The notes beneath the pieces were generated by a model, which was not told the DNA's origin, did no database searches, and was given only the letters and a program-made list of their open reading frames with translations. A stretch of DNA of 64,000 nucleotides from assembly GCA_023389035.1 (NCBI GenBank), contig JAEWFC010000038.1, forward strand, positions 500,359 to 564,358. The letters are read 5' to 3'. The position numbers were made by a program, and so were the translations under genes. This DNA is from Acidobacteriota bacterium. GTDB lineage: Bacteria > Acidobacteriota > Blastocatellia > Pyrinomonadales > Pyrinomonadaceae. Below, in pieces: positions 32,146-43,653 of the stretch (positions are counted from its first letter, which is position 1; each line of letters starts with the position of its first letter).

Positions 32146-33993
32146 TTGCTCTACGACCAATACTTCATCGATGACCTGAAAGACCGAGCTGATCTGGTGC
32201 GGCTGATCGAGCCGTATGCGCCGCTCAAAAAAAAGGGCGCGAACTGGATGGCCTGCTGTCCGTTTCATCAGGAAAAGACGCCGTCGTTCTCGGTGAATCC
32301 GGCGAAAGGATTCTATAAGTGTTTCGGCTGCGGAAAGGGCGGCAACGCCTTTAATTTCCTGATGGAGATGGAAGGTCTGAGCTTTCCCGAGGCGGTCGAG
32401 CGTGTTGCCGAGTTCACCGGAACGCCGCTGCCCGAACCGATCGACGACAGCCAATACAAGCAGAACAAAAAGAAAAAGGAAGAGCGAAAGCAGCTGTCAG
32501 ATCAGGTAATCGAGCTGAACCGAATTGCCCTTGCTTTTTGGGAAGAGTATCTGCAATCGGGAGAAAAAGATGCTGCTGCGGCACTTGATTATCTCGAGGG
32601 CCGAGGTATTTCCACAAAGGTCATCGAGCATTTTCGCATCGGATTCGCACCCGATTCCTGGCAGGCCCTTCATGATCATCTACTGGAAAGCGGAGCCGAT
32701 GAACACCTGATCGAACAAAGCGGGTTGGTGTCTGTAAATGAAGAAAAGGAACGCGTTTTCGACCGTTTCCGCAACCGTATAATGTTTCCCGTGCTGGATG
32801 TGAACGGCGACCCTGTGGCCTTTGGCGCAAGGGCGATGGGCGACGACCAACCCAAGTACCTTAACTCGCCGGAAACGCCGGCATACGTAAAAGGCAGGCA
32901 TCTTTATGGGCTGTTTCAGTCAAAGGAAGCGATTCGGCAGAAGAAATTCGCGATACTGGTCGAAGGCTATCTCGACCTGATCGCTCTTCATCAGTTCGAC
33001 ATCACGAACGTCGCCGCAAGCCTCGGGACGGCGTTCACACCCGAACAATCCAAGCTGCTCAGCCGGTTCACCAAGAACGTCGTCATCAATTACGACGGCG
33101 ACAAGGCAGGAATAAAGGCAGCCAGACGGGCGATCGAGGAGCTGATCCCAAACGATTTCGACATCAAGGTGCTGGTGCTTCCCGAAGGCCTCGACCCGGA
33201 CGACTACATCCGCTCTAATGGGCGGGAAGCTTACAATCAGGCACGCGGCAAGGCCAAGCCTTTCCTGCAATTCCTGCTCGATGCATCGATGGCCGAGCGT
33301 TCGTTATCGAACGCCAGGCACAAGTCAGATGCCCTCGAAGAAACGCTTCCGGCATTGGCCGCGATCAAGAATCCGGTCCAGAAAAGACAGAGCTTTGACG
33401 ATGCGATGGCGTTCTTTCGGATAGATGATTCGGGCATCAAGCGTGACCTCTGGCGGACCGTTAAAGAAGGCGGACGAGCCGAACCTGAGCTCCTGAAACG
33501 GCAGGCACGCCGCGTGACAAAGGCAAAGCTGACAGTCGCCGAACAGCAGCTGCTGGAGCTGATGGTCTATGACAGCGAACTGCAGGAAAAGGTGCTGCCG
33601 ATCCTGGAAGAAACGGATTACGAGCATCTGGCCTCGGCACAGCTATTCCGGGCTTTCTACGACCTGAACGAGAAAGGGCTGGAATTCTCAAGGGAAAACG
33701 TAGCGTCATATATCGAGGATGATGAGTTTCTGGAGGATCTCGTGCCCCTGTTGCTCCTCAGCGAGCCAAAACGCGTCTCGGGCGAGGTGATCGACGACGT
33801 CTTCCATCAGGCCGAAAACTGCATATTTTCGCTGCGTTCGATGGCCATTTCCAACCGCATCCTCGAGATATCGCAGGAGTTGATCGCCGCCGAACAAAGC
33901 GGCGACAGCGGCTCGGTCTCGCAGCTGGTCGCCGAACAGATCGATCTCACGCGAATGCGCCACGATCTGCTTACGAAAATACGGGACATCTGA
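32146..33993 (+). CDS. dnaG: DNA primase
   Basis: 615 residues from TTG 32146 (LYDQYFIDDLKDRADLVRLI, aligned with usual DnaG starts); no ATG is available nearby in frame. CHC2 zinc finger: CCPFH...FYKCFGCGKGG (about residues 40-65). The TOPRIM core has ILVEGYLDLIALHQ and INYDGDKAG. The C-terminal helicase-interaction region is present (about 450-615). It makes replication primers. It precedes rpoD by 120 bp, the common dnaG-rpoD order of the macromolecular synthesis operon, without rpsU. Confidence 0.95.
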   Translation: MLYDQYFIDDLKDRADLVRLIEPYAPLKKKGANWMACCPFHQEKTPSFSVNPAKGFYKCFGCGKGGNAFNFLMEMEGLSFPEAVERVAEFTGTPLPEPIDDSQYKQNKKKKEERKQLSDQVIELNRIALAFWEEYLQSGEKDAAAALDYLEGRGISTKVIEHFRIGFAPDSWQALHDHLLESGADEHLIEQSGLVSVNEEKERVFDRFRNRIMFPVLDVNGDPVAFGARAMGDDQPKYLNSPETPAYVKGRHLYGLFQSKEAIRQKKFAILVEGYLDLIALHQFDITNVAASLGTAFTPEQSKLLSRFTKNVVINYDGDKAGIKAARRAIEELIPNDFDIKVLVLPEGLDPDDYIRSNGREAYNQARGKAKPFLQFLLDASMAERSLSNARHKSDALEETLPALAAIKNPVQKRQSFDDAMAFFRIDDSGIKRDLWRTVKEGGRAEPELLKRQARRVTKAKLTVAEQQLLELMVYDSELQEKVLPILEETDYEHLASAQLFRAFYDLNEKGLEFSRENVASYIEDDEFLEDLVPLLLLSEPKRVSGEVIDDVFHQAENCIFSLRSMAISNRILEISQELIAAEQSGDSGSVSQLVAEQIDLTRMRHDLLTKIRDI

Positions 33994-34113
33994 TATACTT
34001 TACGTTTTAAACGGCACGTCGGGCACCGGAACAATTTGCCCCGAAAAAGCGTTTTAATAGGTGATTGTAAACAACGATTTGGACACGGATCAAATCCAAA
34101 TCGTTTATTAAAT

Positions 34114-35853
<1,740 letters not shown>

Positions 35854-35876
35854 TATCGTACACATTAGACAATGGG

Positions 35877-35908
35877 GCGGCAAGATATATATCTTGCCGC
35901 TCTTTCTT
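35877..35908 (+). terminator. Terminator after rpoD
   Basis: A perfect 24-bp palindrome (GCGGCAAGATAT / ATATCTTGCCGC) followed by TCTTTCTTAT. It lies 23 bp after rpoD and beside the convergent CCA-adding enzyme gene. Confidence 0.82.
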
Positions 35909-37355
35909 ATGCACCGGCACCATCCGCGATCAACAGTCCGGCCTCTATGATCGCCTCCTCGAGAGAGGTCACTCTTCCATCCATTTGCATCTCATATACT
36001 GCGTCGAGGACCTTCTTGAACAGCGGTCCTGGTGTTAGCCCCATCTCGATTAGATGTCGTCCCATCAAAATTGGATCGGGCGCCTTTTTCTCGATCTGCA
36101 GTGAGCGAACTCGTTCGATGAACCATTCCTGTGCAGCGGCGTCGAACCACTTCTCTTTCGGAAGCCATTCCGGATTTCGGCCTAGGCTGTCCGCCTTTGC
36201 CACGCGGTATAGCAGATCGGGCTCGACCTTTCGTGCTAATCTGCGAAAAGCACCATCCCCAACGGGTTCCTTCGATTCAGCTTTATAGAATTCACCCGGT
36301 TTTAAGTGGTAACGGACGAGCTGCACAACCTGTTCACGCACATCAAACCCATTAAGCGTGTAAATGCCGAGTCGGTCCAGTAGATCAAGCGTCGGGGGGA
36401 CACCTGCTTCATCGTGCCCGCGTGAACGAACACGGCCCTCGATAAATTCGGTGGTAGGCGGCTTCCCGAGGTCGTGACACAACGCACCTAGCATTAAGGC
36501 GACCTTTCGTTCGTAAGGGAGATCATCGATCAGCTTTCTTGCTTCATCGACAACCATGAGCGTATGCACATCCACATCGCCTTCGGGATGCCATTCCGGT
36601 TCTTGAGGCACACCTACAAGAGATTGCAACTCGGGAAAAAGCTGATCCACCACACCGAGGTCATAAAGCCACTGCAATCCGACCGATGGCCTCTCTGCTT
36701 GCAGTAACAGCTTTTCCATTTCGCCCCAGATACGCTCACGCGGCAGGTCGGTGACGTCGATAGTGCGGCAAAGTTCCACCGTCGCAGGGTCGATATCGAA
36801 CGCAAGCCTTCCCGCAAACTGTGCAGCCCGCAAGACTCGCAGCGAATCCTCGCCGAAACTCTCATCGGATACGTGCCGCAGCAGTTTTCGATGGATATCC
36901 TTTCGTCCTTCGAAAGGGTCCTCGATCTCGGCCGTCAAGGGATCTTTCAAGATCGCGTTCACGGTAAAATCTCGTCGCGAACAAGCCTCCTCGAAGGACA
37001 TATCCGGGTCGCCCTCGACCACGAAGCCCCGATGCCCTCGAGCGACCTTTCGATCCCTTCGCGGAAGCGACACATCCAGGTCGTTCCCAAGTTTATAAAC
37101 AGCGAAGGCCTCGCCGACCGTCTTGAGCGACAGACCTCTCGCGTTCTCACTTTCCGTTCCAGAACGCCGTGCAACAAAATCTTCTAAAAGGCTCCTCAAT
37201 TGTGAAGGTTCGACGCCATAGACCTCCAGGTCCCAATCTTTCGGGTCGATGCCCATCAGCTCATCGCGCACGCATCCGCCGACGAGCATCGCCCGTCCTC
37301 CGCTATCGCGAATGGTTTTCGAGAGACTGATCACCTTGTCGGGCAGCATATTCAA
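35907..37355 (-). CDS. cca: CCA tRNA nucleotidyltransferase / poly(A) polymerase family with HD domain
   Basis: 482 residues. The nucleotidyltransferase motif LVGGCVRDELMG with DWDLEVYG (two metal Asp) lies at about 22-45, the RRDFTVNAI motif near 130, and an HD domain at about 270 (LGALCHDLGKPPTTEF). It adds or repairs the tRNA 3' CCA; the HD domain gives phosphohydrolase activity in related enzymes. The exact choice between CCA-adding and poly(A) polymerase cannot be settled from the sequence. Convergent with rpoD. Confidence 0.88.
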   Translation of the reverse strand: MNMLPDKVISLSKTIRDSGGRAMLVGGCVRDELMGIDPKDWDLEVYGVEPSQLRSLLEDFVARRSGTESENARGLSLKTVGEAFAVYKLGNDLDVSLPRRDRKVARGHRGFVVEGDPDMSFEEACSRRDFTVNAILKDPLTAEIEDPFEGRKDIHRKLLRHVSDESFGEDSLRVLRAAQFAGRLAFDIDPATVELCRTIDVTDLPRERIWGEMEKLLLQAERPSVGLQWLYDLGVVDQLFPELQSLVGVPQEPEWHPEGDVDVHTLMVVDEARKLIDDLPYERKVALMLGALCHDLGKPPTTEFIEGRVRSRGHDEAGVPPTLDLLDRLGIYTLNGFDVREQVVQLVRYHLKPGEFYKAESKEPVGDGAFRRLARKVEPDLLYRVAKADSLGRNPEWLPKEKWFDAAAQEWFIERVRSLQIEKKAPDPILMGRHLIEMGLTPGPLFKKVLDAVYEMQMDGRVTSLEEAIIEAGLLIADGAGA

Positions 37356-37435
37356 ATATTGATTATAAACACGATGGACAGGCTAAACAGGACCGAAAAC
37401 GATCCCGACGCTACCTGTCCTGATCCGGATTCTCG

Positions 37436-39133
37436 CTATTTGATCTTATCGTTGACGATCGCCATTATCTCGGACTCGGCTCGAATCGCCTTGCTCTCGA
37501 TCTCGGCTCCGCGGGAAAGCAGATCGCTGGCGAAATCTCTGTCTTTCAATCCTGCGGCATTTATCTTCACGTTCAGAAACGCACCGATGACAGCCGACCG
37601 TGCACACAAGGCTCCGACCCCTGCGTCCGTTACCGAATTCGGATTGCCGTTCTCCGCCATCGCACGGATGACATCAAAGGAATCGAACGCCAGCTCCATT
37701 GTCCTAAATGGCACCTCGGTCGCGTAGCGGGTCGCTTCCTGAATGGCCGCGGCACGTGCCGATCTCTCTTCGTCCGTTCCTTTCGGCAGACCGAACGCCG
37801 CCATCACGCAGTTGAAAGATTCTGTGTCCTCATCTACGAGTCGCAAAAGGTCTTCTTTTATAACCTGGCCCTTAACCGCCCAGCCCGAAAATTCCTCCCA
37901 TCGATCATCCCAGCCTGCCTTGTGCGACGAAAGATTTGCTACCATCGCAGCGAGTGAGGCTCCTAGCGCACCAATGTAAGCTGCGATTGAACCGCCGCCG
38001 GGAGCCGGTGATTCGGACGCTGTTTCGTCAGCGAACGCCCTGCAGGTCATATCGACAAGACGACGAGCGGTGATCTGGGATTCGAGGACGTATTCGATGA
38101 TCTTTTCCTGCGGATCCCATGGTTTTAGATCGCTCAACCCCAGCGATCGGACGGCGATCTTTACTTTCTCTGCTTCGGTAATTCCCAGAGAACGTCGCTG
38201 CTTTCGCAGGTAATGTTCGCCCGCATCGATGATCGCGCTTTTTGGCACCAGCCCGACAATTTCCATTCCCGTAACTCGGACACCCCGGGCCTCGGCCTTT
38301 GCACACACCTCATCGAACGCAACATGCAACGGCGTATCTCTCAGACTCGTGATATTCATCGAAACCTGTGCGATGCCATATTCCTCAATGAACCAGCCGA
38401 TCGCCTTTGTCCCTTTGAGCGTGCCTGGGATCATAATGGGCTCGCCGTTTTCACCGAGAACCGGCTTGCCGGTGATCGGATCACCTTCCCTTTTCGGGCG
38501 GCCTTTTTCCCGAACATCAAAAGCTATGGCGTTTGCTCGGCGGGTCGACGTTGTATTGAGATTGAAATTGACAGCGATTAAAAAATCGCGCGCCCCGATC
38601 GCCGTCGCTCCTGAGCGGGCGACACTATCGTTAAACTCGCATGGCCCAAAATCCGGTTTCCACTCAGTGGAACAAATCCGGTCCTTCACGCATTCATACT
38701 CACCCTCACGGCAATTGGCGAGATTCCGGCGAATCTCGCTCGAAGCAGCGTTCTCGTAGAGATAGACCGGAATGCCAAGTTCTTCTCCGACACGCTGCCC
38801 CAGTTTTCTGGCGTATTCGGCAGTCTCCTCCATAGTGATACCGGAGACCGGTACGAGCGGGCACACGTCCGTCGCACCAAATCTCGGATGGTCGCCCTTG
38901 TGCCGACGCATGTCGATCAGCTCCTGAGCCTTCTTTATCGCCTGAAACGCGGCCTCAACCACCTCGTCCGGTGTTCCGACGAAGGTTACTACAGTGCGGT
39001 TAGTTGTGGCACCCGGATCGACGTCGAGCAACTTCACGCCGTCGATACGCTCGATCTCGTCCGTGATCTGCCGGATCACCAACATGTCACGACCCTCGCT
39101 GAAGTTAGGCACACACTCAATTAGCTTCTTCAT
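37436..39133 (-). CDS. ftcD: Bifunctional glutamate formimidoyltransferase / formimidotetrahydrofolate cyclodeaminase
   Basis: 565 residues from ATG 39133 (MKKLIECVPNFSEGRD). The N-terminal formiminotransferase (1-about 310) has DVDPGATTNRTVVTFVG, DMRRHKGDHPRFGATDV and NFNLNTTSTRRANAIA. The C-terminal cyclodeaminase (about 350-560) has CRAFADETASESPAPGGGS and AAYIGALGASLAAMVANLSS. It joins histidine breakdown to folate by two steps. Both halves are fused as in animal FTCD. The hut genes are not nearby. Confidence 0.95.
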   Translation of the reverse strand: MKKLIECVPNFSEGRDMLVIRQITDEIERIDGVKLLDVDPGATTNRTVVTFVGTPDEVVEAAFQAIKKAQELIDMRRHKGDHPRFGATDVCPLVPVSGITMEETAEYARKLGQRVGEELGIPVYLYENAASSEIRRNLANCREGEYECVKDRICSTEWKPDFGPCEFNDSVARSGATAIGARDFLIAVNFNLNTTSTRRANAIAFDVREKGRPKREGDPITGKPVLGENGEPIMIPGTLKGTKAIGWFIEEYGIAQVSMNITSLRDTPLHVAFDEVCAKAEARGVRVTGMEIVGLVPKSAIIDAGEHYLRKQRRSLGITEAEKVKIAVRSLGLSDLKPWDPQEKIIEYVLESQITARRLVDMTCRAFADETASESPAPGGGSIAAYIGALGASLAAMVANLSSHKAGWDDRWEEFSGWAVKGQVIKEDLLRLVDEDTESFNCVMAAFGLPKGTDEERSARAAAIQEATRYATEVPFRTMELAFDSFDVIRAMAENGNPNSVTDAGVGALCARSAVIGAFLNVKINAAGLKDRDFASDLLSRGAEIESKAIRAESEIMAIVNDKIK

Positions 39134-39681
39134 AAGAGACAAATAGATATTCGCGCTATACGCATGCGTTCGGTACTATACTATCAGCTAATTTAAGCAA
39201 GGCGGGAATCGCTGTCGGCAGCACTCGCGGGAGACCGTGCCGGTCGGACATTCAAAATCACCCACACCCAGCGATAACTAAACTAAGGATCGTAGCCGAT
39301 CTTCGAATAAGTTCTGGAACCGCGGATAATTCCGTAATTTAAGAGAAAAACTACTTAATTTAAGAGCAAAACTACTTAGTTCAAGCGCATAACTACTTAA
39401 TTTAAGAGCAACACAACTTAATTCAAGACCAAAACTATTTAATTCAAGACCAAAACTACTTAATTTAAGAGGAAAACTACTTAATTCAAGAGCAAGACTA
39501 CTTAATTCAAGACCGAGATTACATAATTCCAAGGCAAAATTATGTAATTTAAAAGAAAAAATACGCAGAGTTGGTATTTCGTTAGCGAATAAAAGGTTAG
39601 GAATTAGCGGTACCCAGAGAATATTTCTAGATATGGACCACCTGGACTAGTTCGTAATGCGTTCGTGCGTCCACGCGGCCG
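39134..39681. other. Intergenic region between glyS and ftcD
   Basis: 548 bp on the 5' side of ftcD and the 3' side of glyS. It contains the 21-bp array (39332-39562); the remaining 39134-39331 and 39563-39681 show no gene, no clear hairpin terminator and no other repeat. Confidence 0.7.
39332..39562. repeat. 21-bp tandem repeat array, eleven copies, AT-rich
   Basis: Eleven head-to-tail 21-bp units start at 39332, 39353, 39374 and so on to 39542. Consensus is ACTTAATT(T/C)AAGA(G/C)C followed by AAAACT. Copies differ by one to five bases and the spacing is exact. A minus-strand open frame through it would give a 7-residue period (LELSSFA type), but it has no start signal, so I do not call a gene. 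Confidence 0.95.
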
Positions 39682-41073
39682 TCACCTCGTCAATCGTTCT
39701 TCGAGATATTTCATGAGCTGGTCCACACCGACTCGCTCCTGCTCCCATGTATCACGGTCACGAACTGTGACAGCATTGTCTTCCAGGGATTCGTGATCGA
39801 CCGTTACACAGAAGGGCGTGCCGATCTCGTCTTGGCGAGCGTAGAGCTTTCCGATGCCTCCGGTGTCGTCGTAAACGGCACGCATTCTTGGCTGCAGGTC
39901 CTTTTTCAAACGCTTAGCCATCTCGACTATCTCGGGCTTGTTCTTCGCGAGCGGCAAGACGGCTGCTTTTATCGGCGCCATCTCGGGCTTCAGCTTAAGG
40001 ATGACACGCGTCTCGCCCTTTTCATTTATCCGCTCGGTGTAGGCATCCATCATCACTGCAAGCAGCGTTCGGTTGACGCCGGTCGAAGGCTCGATGATGT
40101 ACGGGTAATAGCGCTCGTTCGTCGCCGTATCGAAATACGAAAGGTCTTCGGTCGAATCCGGATTTAATCGCTTTCCTTCCGCATCCTCCGGTTTTTTGGA
40201 GTGAACGCGAAGGTCGTAATCCGTACGGTTCGCAATTCCCATCAGCTCGTCCCACTGTTTCGCCTCGTCCTCGCGTTCCGGGAAAAAGCGGTAAAGAATA
40301 TCGACCGTCCGTTCGGAATAATGAGCAAGCTCATGCTTTTCCTGTTCGTAATGCTTAAGATTCGCGGCCGATATGCCAAGCGAACTGAGCCATTCATCAA
40401 AACCGTCGATCCACTCCTGGTGTGCTTGCGCGGCCTCCTCCGGCTTTACGAAATACTCGATCTCCATCTGCTCGAATTCGCGCGTGCGGAAGATAAAATT
40501 TCCGGGCGTCACTTCGTTGCGAAATGCCTTCCCTATCTGCGCGATACCGAAAGGCAGCTTGCGACGCGATGTGTCGAGCACGTTCTTGAAATTGATGAAG
40601 ATACCCTGAGCCGTCTCAGGCCGAAGATATGCCACTGCCGTCTCGTCATCGTCTGCCGACGCCGCTCCCACGGTGGTGCGAAACATCAAATTGAAATCTT
40701 TCGGATCGGTGAGATTCGTGGAACCGCAGTTCGAGCACACAAACTTCCCATCGGCGTCCTGATCGAGTTTGTCCTGCCTGAGACGCGACTTGCACTCCCG
40801 GCAATCGACCAAGGGATCCGAAAAGGTGGTCTCGTGTCCCGAATATTTCCAGACATTGCGGTTAAGAATGATCGAGGAATCCAGCCCGTCGATATCATCC
40901 CGCTCATACACGACCCAGTTCCACCAGCTCTTCTTGATGTTATTGGCCAACTCTACGCCAAGCGGGCCATAGTCCCATGAAGAACCGAGGCCCCCGTAAA
41001 TGTCTGACGCAGGGTAAACAAACCCTCTTCGTTTCGAAAGCGAGACTATTGTGTCGATATTAGGTGCTGACAT
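39682..41073 (-). CDS. glyS: Glycine--tRNA ligase, class II dimeric type
   Basis: 463 residues from ATG 41073 (MSAPNIDTIVSLSKRRGFVY). Class II motifs: YGPLGVELANNIKKSWW, FRNEVTPGNFIFRTREFEQM (motif 2) and PSTGVNRTLLAVMMDAY (motif 3, glycine pocket). The insertion has CRECKSRL...VCSNCGS zinc-like cysteines. This is the eukaryote/archaeal-like homodimeric enzyme, not the GlyQ/GlyS tetramer. A longer start (41100) would put the GGGAAG site inside the frame. Confidence 0.95.
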   Translation of the reverse strand: MSAPNIDTIVSLSKRRGFVYPASDIYGGLGSSWDYGPLGVELANNIKKSWWNWVVYERDDIDGLDSSIILNRNVWKYSGHETTFSDPLVDCRECKSRLRQDKLDQDADGKFVCSNCGSTNLTDPKDFNLMFRTTVGAASADDDETAVAYLRPETAQGIFINFKNVLDTSRRKLPFGIAQIGKAFRNEVTPGNFIFRTREFEQMEIEYFVKPEEAAQAHQEWIDGFDEWLSSLGISAANLKHYEQEKHELAHYSERTVDILYRFFPEREDEAKQWDELMGIANRTDYDLRVHSKKPEDAEGKRLNPDSTEDLSYFDTATNERYYPYIIEPSTGVNRTLLAVMMDAYTERINEKGETRVILKLKPEMAPIKAAVLPLAKNKPEIVEMAKRLKKDLQPRMRAVYDDTGGIGKLYARQDEIGTPFCVTVDHESLEDNAVTVRDRDTWEQERVGVDQLMKYLEERLTR

Positions 41074-41214
41074 TTGTTGATGAAGACTTCCCAGATCCAA
41101 TTATCTATCTGCGATCGCATTCCACGCAAAAGGTTGATGATACAACGAAACGTCGAGGCGGACGAAACGCAGTGATCATGCCGATGAGCCGGTCGGAAAC
41201 CGGCGCTCGATCAA

Positions 41215-41248
41215 AAAGGGCTGTCCGAAGATCTTCGGACAGCCCTTT
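41215..41248 (-). terminator. Terminator after pnp
   Basis: Perfect 34-bp palindrome (AAAGGGCTGTCCGAAGA and its complement), followed on the minus strand by a T run. It lies 26 bp after the pnp stop and ends the long minus-strand gene block. Confidence 0.88.
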
Positions 41249-41273
41249 GTAATACCGCATGAAAAGCGACTAA

Positions 41274-43427
41274 CTAATCGTCGCCATCACTTTCACCGCC
41301 GCCGCCATTGGAGCCGCCGCCGGCAGCCTTCTCTTGAGCGAGTATCGCCTTACGGGAAAGTTTCACTTTGTTCCCTTCCTTGCCGATACATTTGACCATG
41401 ATCTGCTGGCCCTCTTTTAGCTCATCGCGGACGTCTTTGACGCGTCGGTCCGAGATCTCAGAGATATGCAGCAGCCCGTCGAGTCCCGGAAGGATCTCAA
41501 CGAATGCACCGAAATCAACGATACGCGAAACCGTGCCAAGATACGTTTCCCCGATCTCGGCCTCGGCGGTGATCGCTTTGATGCGTGCAACGGCTGCAGC
41601 ACCGGCCTCGCCATCGGCAGTTGCGATCAGGACCGTTCCGTCGTCGGAAACATCGATCTTTGCACCTGTTTCTTCGGTGATCGAACGGATCATCTTTCCG
41701 CCCGGCCCGATTATATCTCGGATCTTGTCCGGATTGATCTGAAGCGTGATGATACGCGGTGCGTAAGGTGAGATCTCCTCGCGAGGTTTGTCGATCGCCT
41801 CCTGCATGATGTCAAGGATATGCATTCGGCCTTTCTTCGCCTGTTCGAGCGCTTCTTGCAGGATCATGGCATTGATACCGGCGACCTTGATGTCCATCTG
41901 CAGGGCGGTGATGCCCTCGCTCGTTCCGGTCACCTTAAAGTCCATATCGCCGTAGTGATCTTCAGCACCGGCAATATCCGAAAGGATCGCGTACCGGTTC
42001 CCTTCCATCACAAGTCCCATTGCAACACCCGCAACCGGGCGTTTAATCGGAACACCGGCATCCATCAAGCTCAAGATGCCGCCGCAAACGGATGCCATCG
42101 ATGAGGAGCCATTAGATTCGGTGATATCCGAGACGATGCGGATCGTATACGGAAAATCGCCTTCATCGGGCAGCACTGCTTCGATAGCGCGGCGCGCAAG
42201 GTTTCCGTGTCCCGTCTCGCGTCTCGACGTACCGCCGAAACGTCCCGCTTCGCCAACGGAATATGGCGGGAAGTTGTAATGCAGCATAAAGCGCCGCTTG
42301 ACCTCGCCCTTTTCAATATCGTCCATGTACTGCTCGTCGATCTTAGTGCCGAGGGTGGTGGTGACGATAGCCTGCGTTTCACCGCGGGTAAAAAGCGACG
42401 ACCCATGGACACGCGGCAGCCAGCCGATCTCGCACGTGATCGGACGAATTTCTGAGAATTTGCGGCCATCAGGACGGCGGCGTTTCCCGAGCATGTCCTC
42501 GCGAAAGATCTTTTCTTTCAGTGTCGAGAATGCCTTTCCGGCCATATGCCGTTGTTCAGGCTGATCATCCGGGTAGCTGTCGACCACCTCTTTCTTCAAA
42601 GCATCAACCGCGGCATAACTCGTCAATTTGTCCTTACCGGTCGTGTCGAGAGCCTCACGGAGCCGCTCGCCAAATTTGCTTTCAACATCTGCCGAGATGC
42701 TTTCATCAGTCGCAGCTGGCACAAATTCGCGTTTCGTAATGTCGAGCGCTTTTCCGAGTTCCTTTTGCCAGAGGCAGAGCCGCTTTATTTCTTTATGGGC
42801 GAGCAAAAGGGCCTCAAGCATAATACTCTCAGGCACCTCGTTAGCCTCAGCCTCGACCATCACGATAGCTTCTTCAGTTCCCGCAACGATAAGGTTCAGG
42901 TCCGATTCTCTACGTTCTTCAAAGGTCGGATTGATCACATACTTACCGTCGATCAGGCCGATCCTAACTCCTGCAATTGGGTTAACGAACGGAATGTCAG
43001 ACAGGTATAGTGCGCACGACGCACCGGTGATCGCTATAACATCGGGATCGTTCTCAGAATCGGAAGATATCACCGTTCCGACGACCTGAGTTTCGAAGCG
43101 ATATCCATCTGGGAACAACGGCCTAACCGGCCTGTCGATGAGGCGGCAGGTGAGAACCTCTTTCTCACTCGGACGGCCCTCTCGGCGGAAATAATTTCCG
43201 GGGATACGCCCGGCTGAGTAGCTTGACTCGCGGTACTCGACCGTAAGAGGAAAAAAGTCCAGGCCTTCTTTGGCCGTTTTCATGCTGACCGCCGTAACCA
43301 GCAGCATCGTTTCGCCATAACGGATAACAACCGAACCATCGGCTTGCTTGGCGACCTTTCCTGTTTCAACGATCAATTCTTCCCCGCCCAGCTTGATCGA
43401 TTCTTTCAAATATTTTTTTTGTGTCAT
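41274..43427 (-). CDS. pnp: Polyribonucleotide nucleotidyltransferase
   Basis: 717 residues: two RNase PH domains (GRIPGNYFRREGRPSE in the first; GTSRRETGHGNLARRAIEAV and DITESNGSSSMASVCGG in the second), an alpha-helical linker, a KH domain (DIIGPGGKMIRSITEETGAK) and an S1 domain (GETYLGTVSRIVDFGAFVEI). It degrades RNA 3' to 5' with phosphate. The tail after S1 is Gly- and acid-rich (GGGSNGGGGESDGDD). Downstream of rpsO in the usual rpsO-pnp order. Confidence 0.96.
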   Translation of the reverse strand: MTQKKYLKESIKLGGEELIVETGKVAKQADGSVVIRYGETMLLVTAVSMKTAKEGLDFFPLTVEYRESSYSAGRIPGNYFRREGRPSEKEVLTCRLIDRPVRPLFPDGYRFETQVVGTVISSDSENDPDVIAITGASCALYLSDIPFVNPIAGVRIGLIDGKYVINPTFEERRESDLNLIVAGTEEAIVMVEAEANEVPESIMLEALLLAHKEIKRLCLWQKELGKALDITKREFVPAATDESISADVESKFGERLREALDTTGKDKLTSYAAVDALKKEVVDSYPDDQPEQRHMAGKAFSTLKEKIFREDMLGKRRRPDGRKFSEIRPITCEIGWLPRVHGSSLFTRGETQAIVTTTLGTKIDEQYMDDIEKGEVKRRFMLHYNFPPYSVGEAGRFGGTSRRETGHGNLARRAIEAVLPDEGDFPYTIRIVSDITESNGSSSMASVCGGILSLMDAGVPIKRPVAGVAMGLVMEGNRYAILSDIAGAEDHYGDMDFKVTGTSEGITALQMDIKVAGINAMILQEALEQAKKGRMHILDIMQEAIDKPREEISPYAPRIITLQINPDKIRDIIGPGGKMIRSITEETGAKIDVSDDGTVLIATADGEAGAAAVARIKAITAEAEIGETYLGTVSRIVDFGAFVEILPGLDGLLHISEISDRRVKDVRDELKEGQQIMVKCIGKEGNKVKLSRKAILAQEKAAGGGSNGGGGESDGDD

Positions 43428-43609
43428 ATAACGCCCTCAATACAAAAGCGGCTAGAGCTGTTTCGTGAAGCCCCGCCGCCTTTGGAGATCGACAAATTGT
43501 TCAGGTTCCCGTTTTATCCCGACTAATACGCTGTCACGTTCAGCAGCCATTGACAAATTCTTCGCGTGGACCTTCGTTTACATTGACCCGAAGCGGTCAT
43601 GATCAATAA

Positions 43610-43643
43610 GGGCACCGACGATCAGTGATGACCGGCGGTGCCC
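43610..43643 (-). terminator. Hairpin between rpsO and pnp
   Basis: Stem GGGCACCG / CGGTGCCC with an 18-nt interior sits 11 bp after the rpsO stop. The T run after it on the minus strand is weak (TTATT), so it could be a partial terminator or an RNA processing site as known between rpsO and pnp in E. coli. Confidence 0.5.
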
Positions 43644-43653
43644 ATCGTATCTT

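Noticed and set aside
39278..39532. 84-codon minus-strand frame through the 21-bp array
   Set aside because: The period of 21 keeps any frame open; the 7-residue repeat product has no start signal or known counterpart.
43551..43588. TTGACA at 43551 as a plus-strand promoter
   Set aside because: No -10 at proper distance, and every gene here is on the minus strand.
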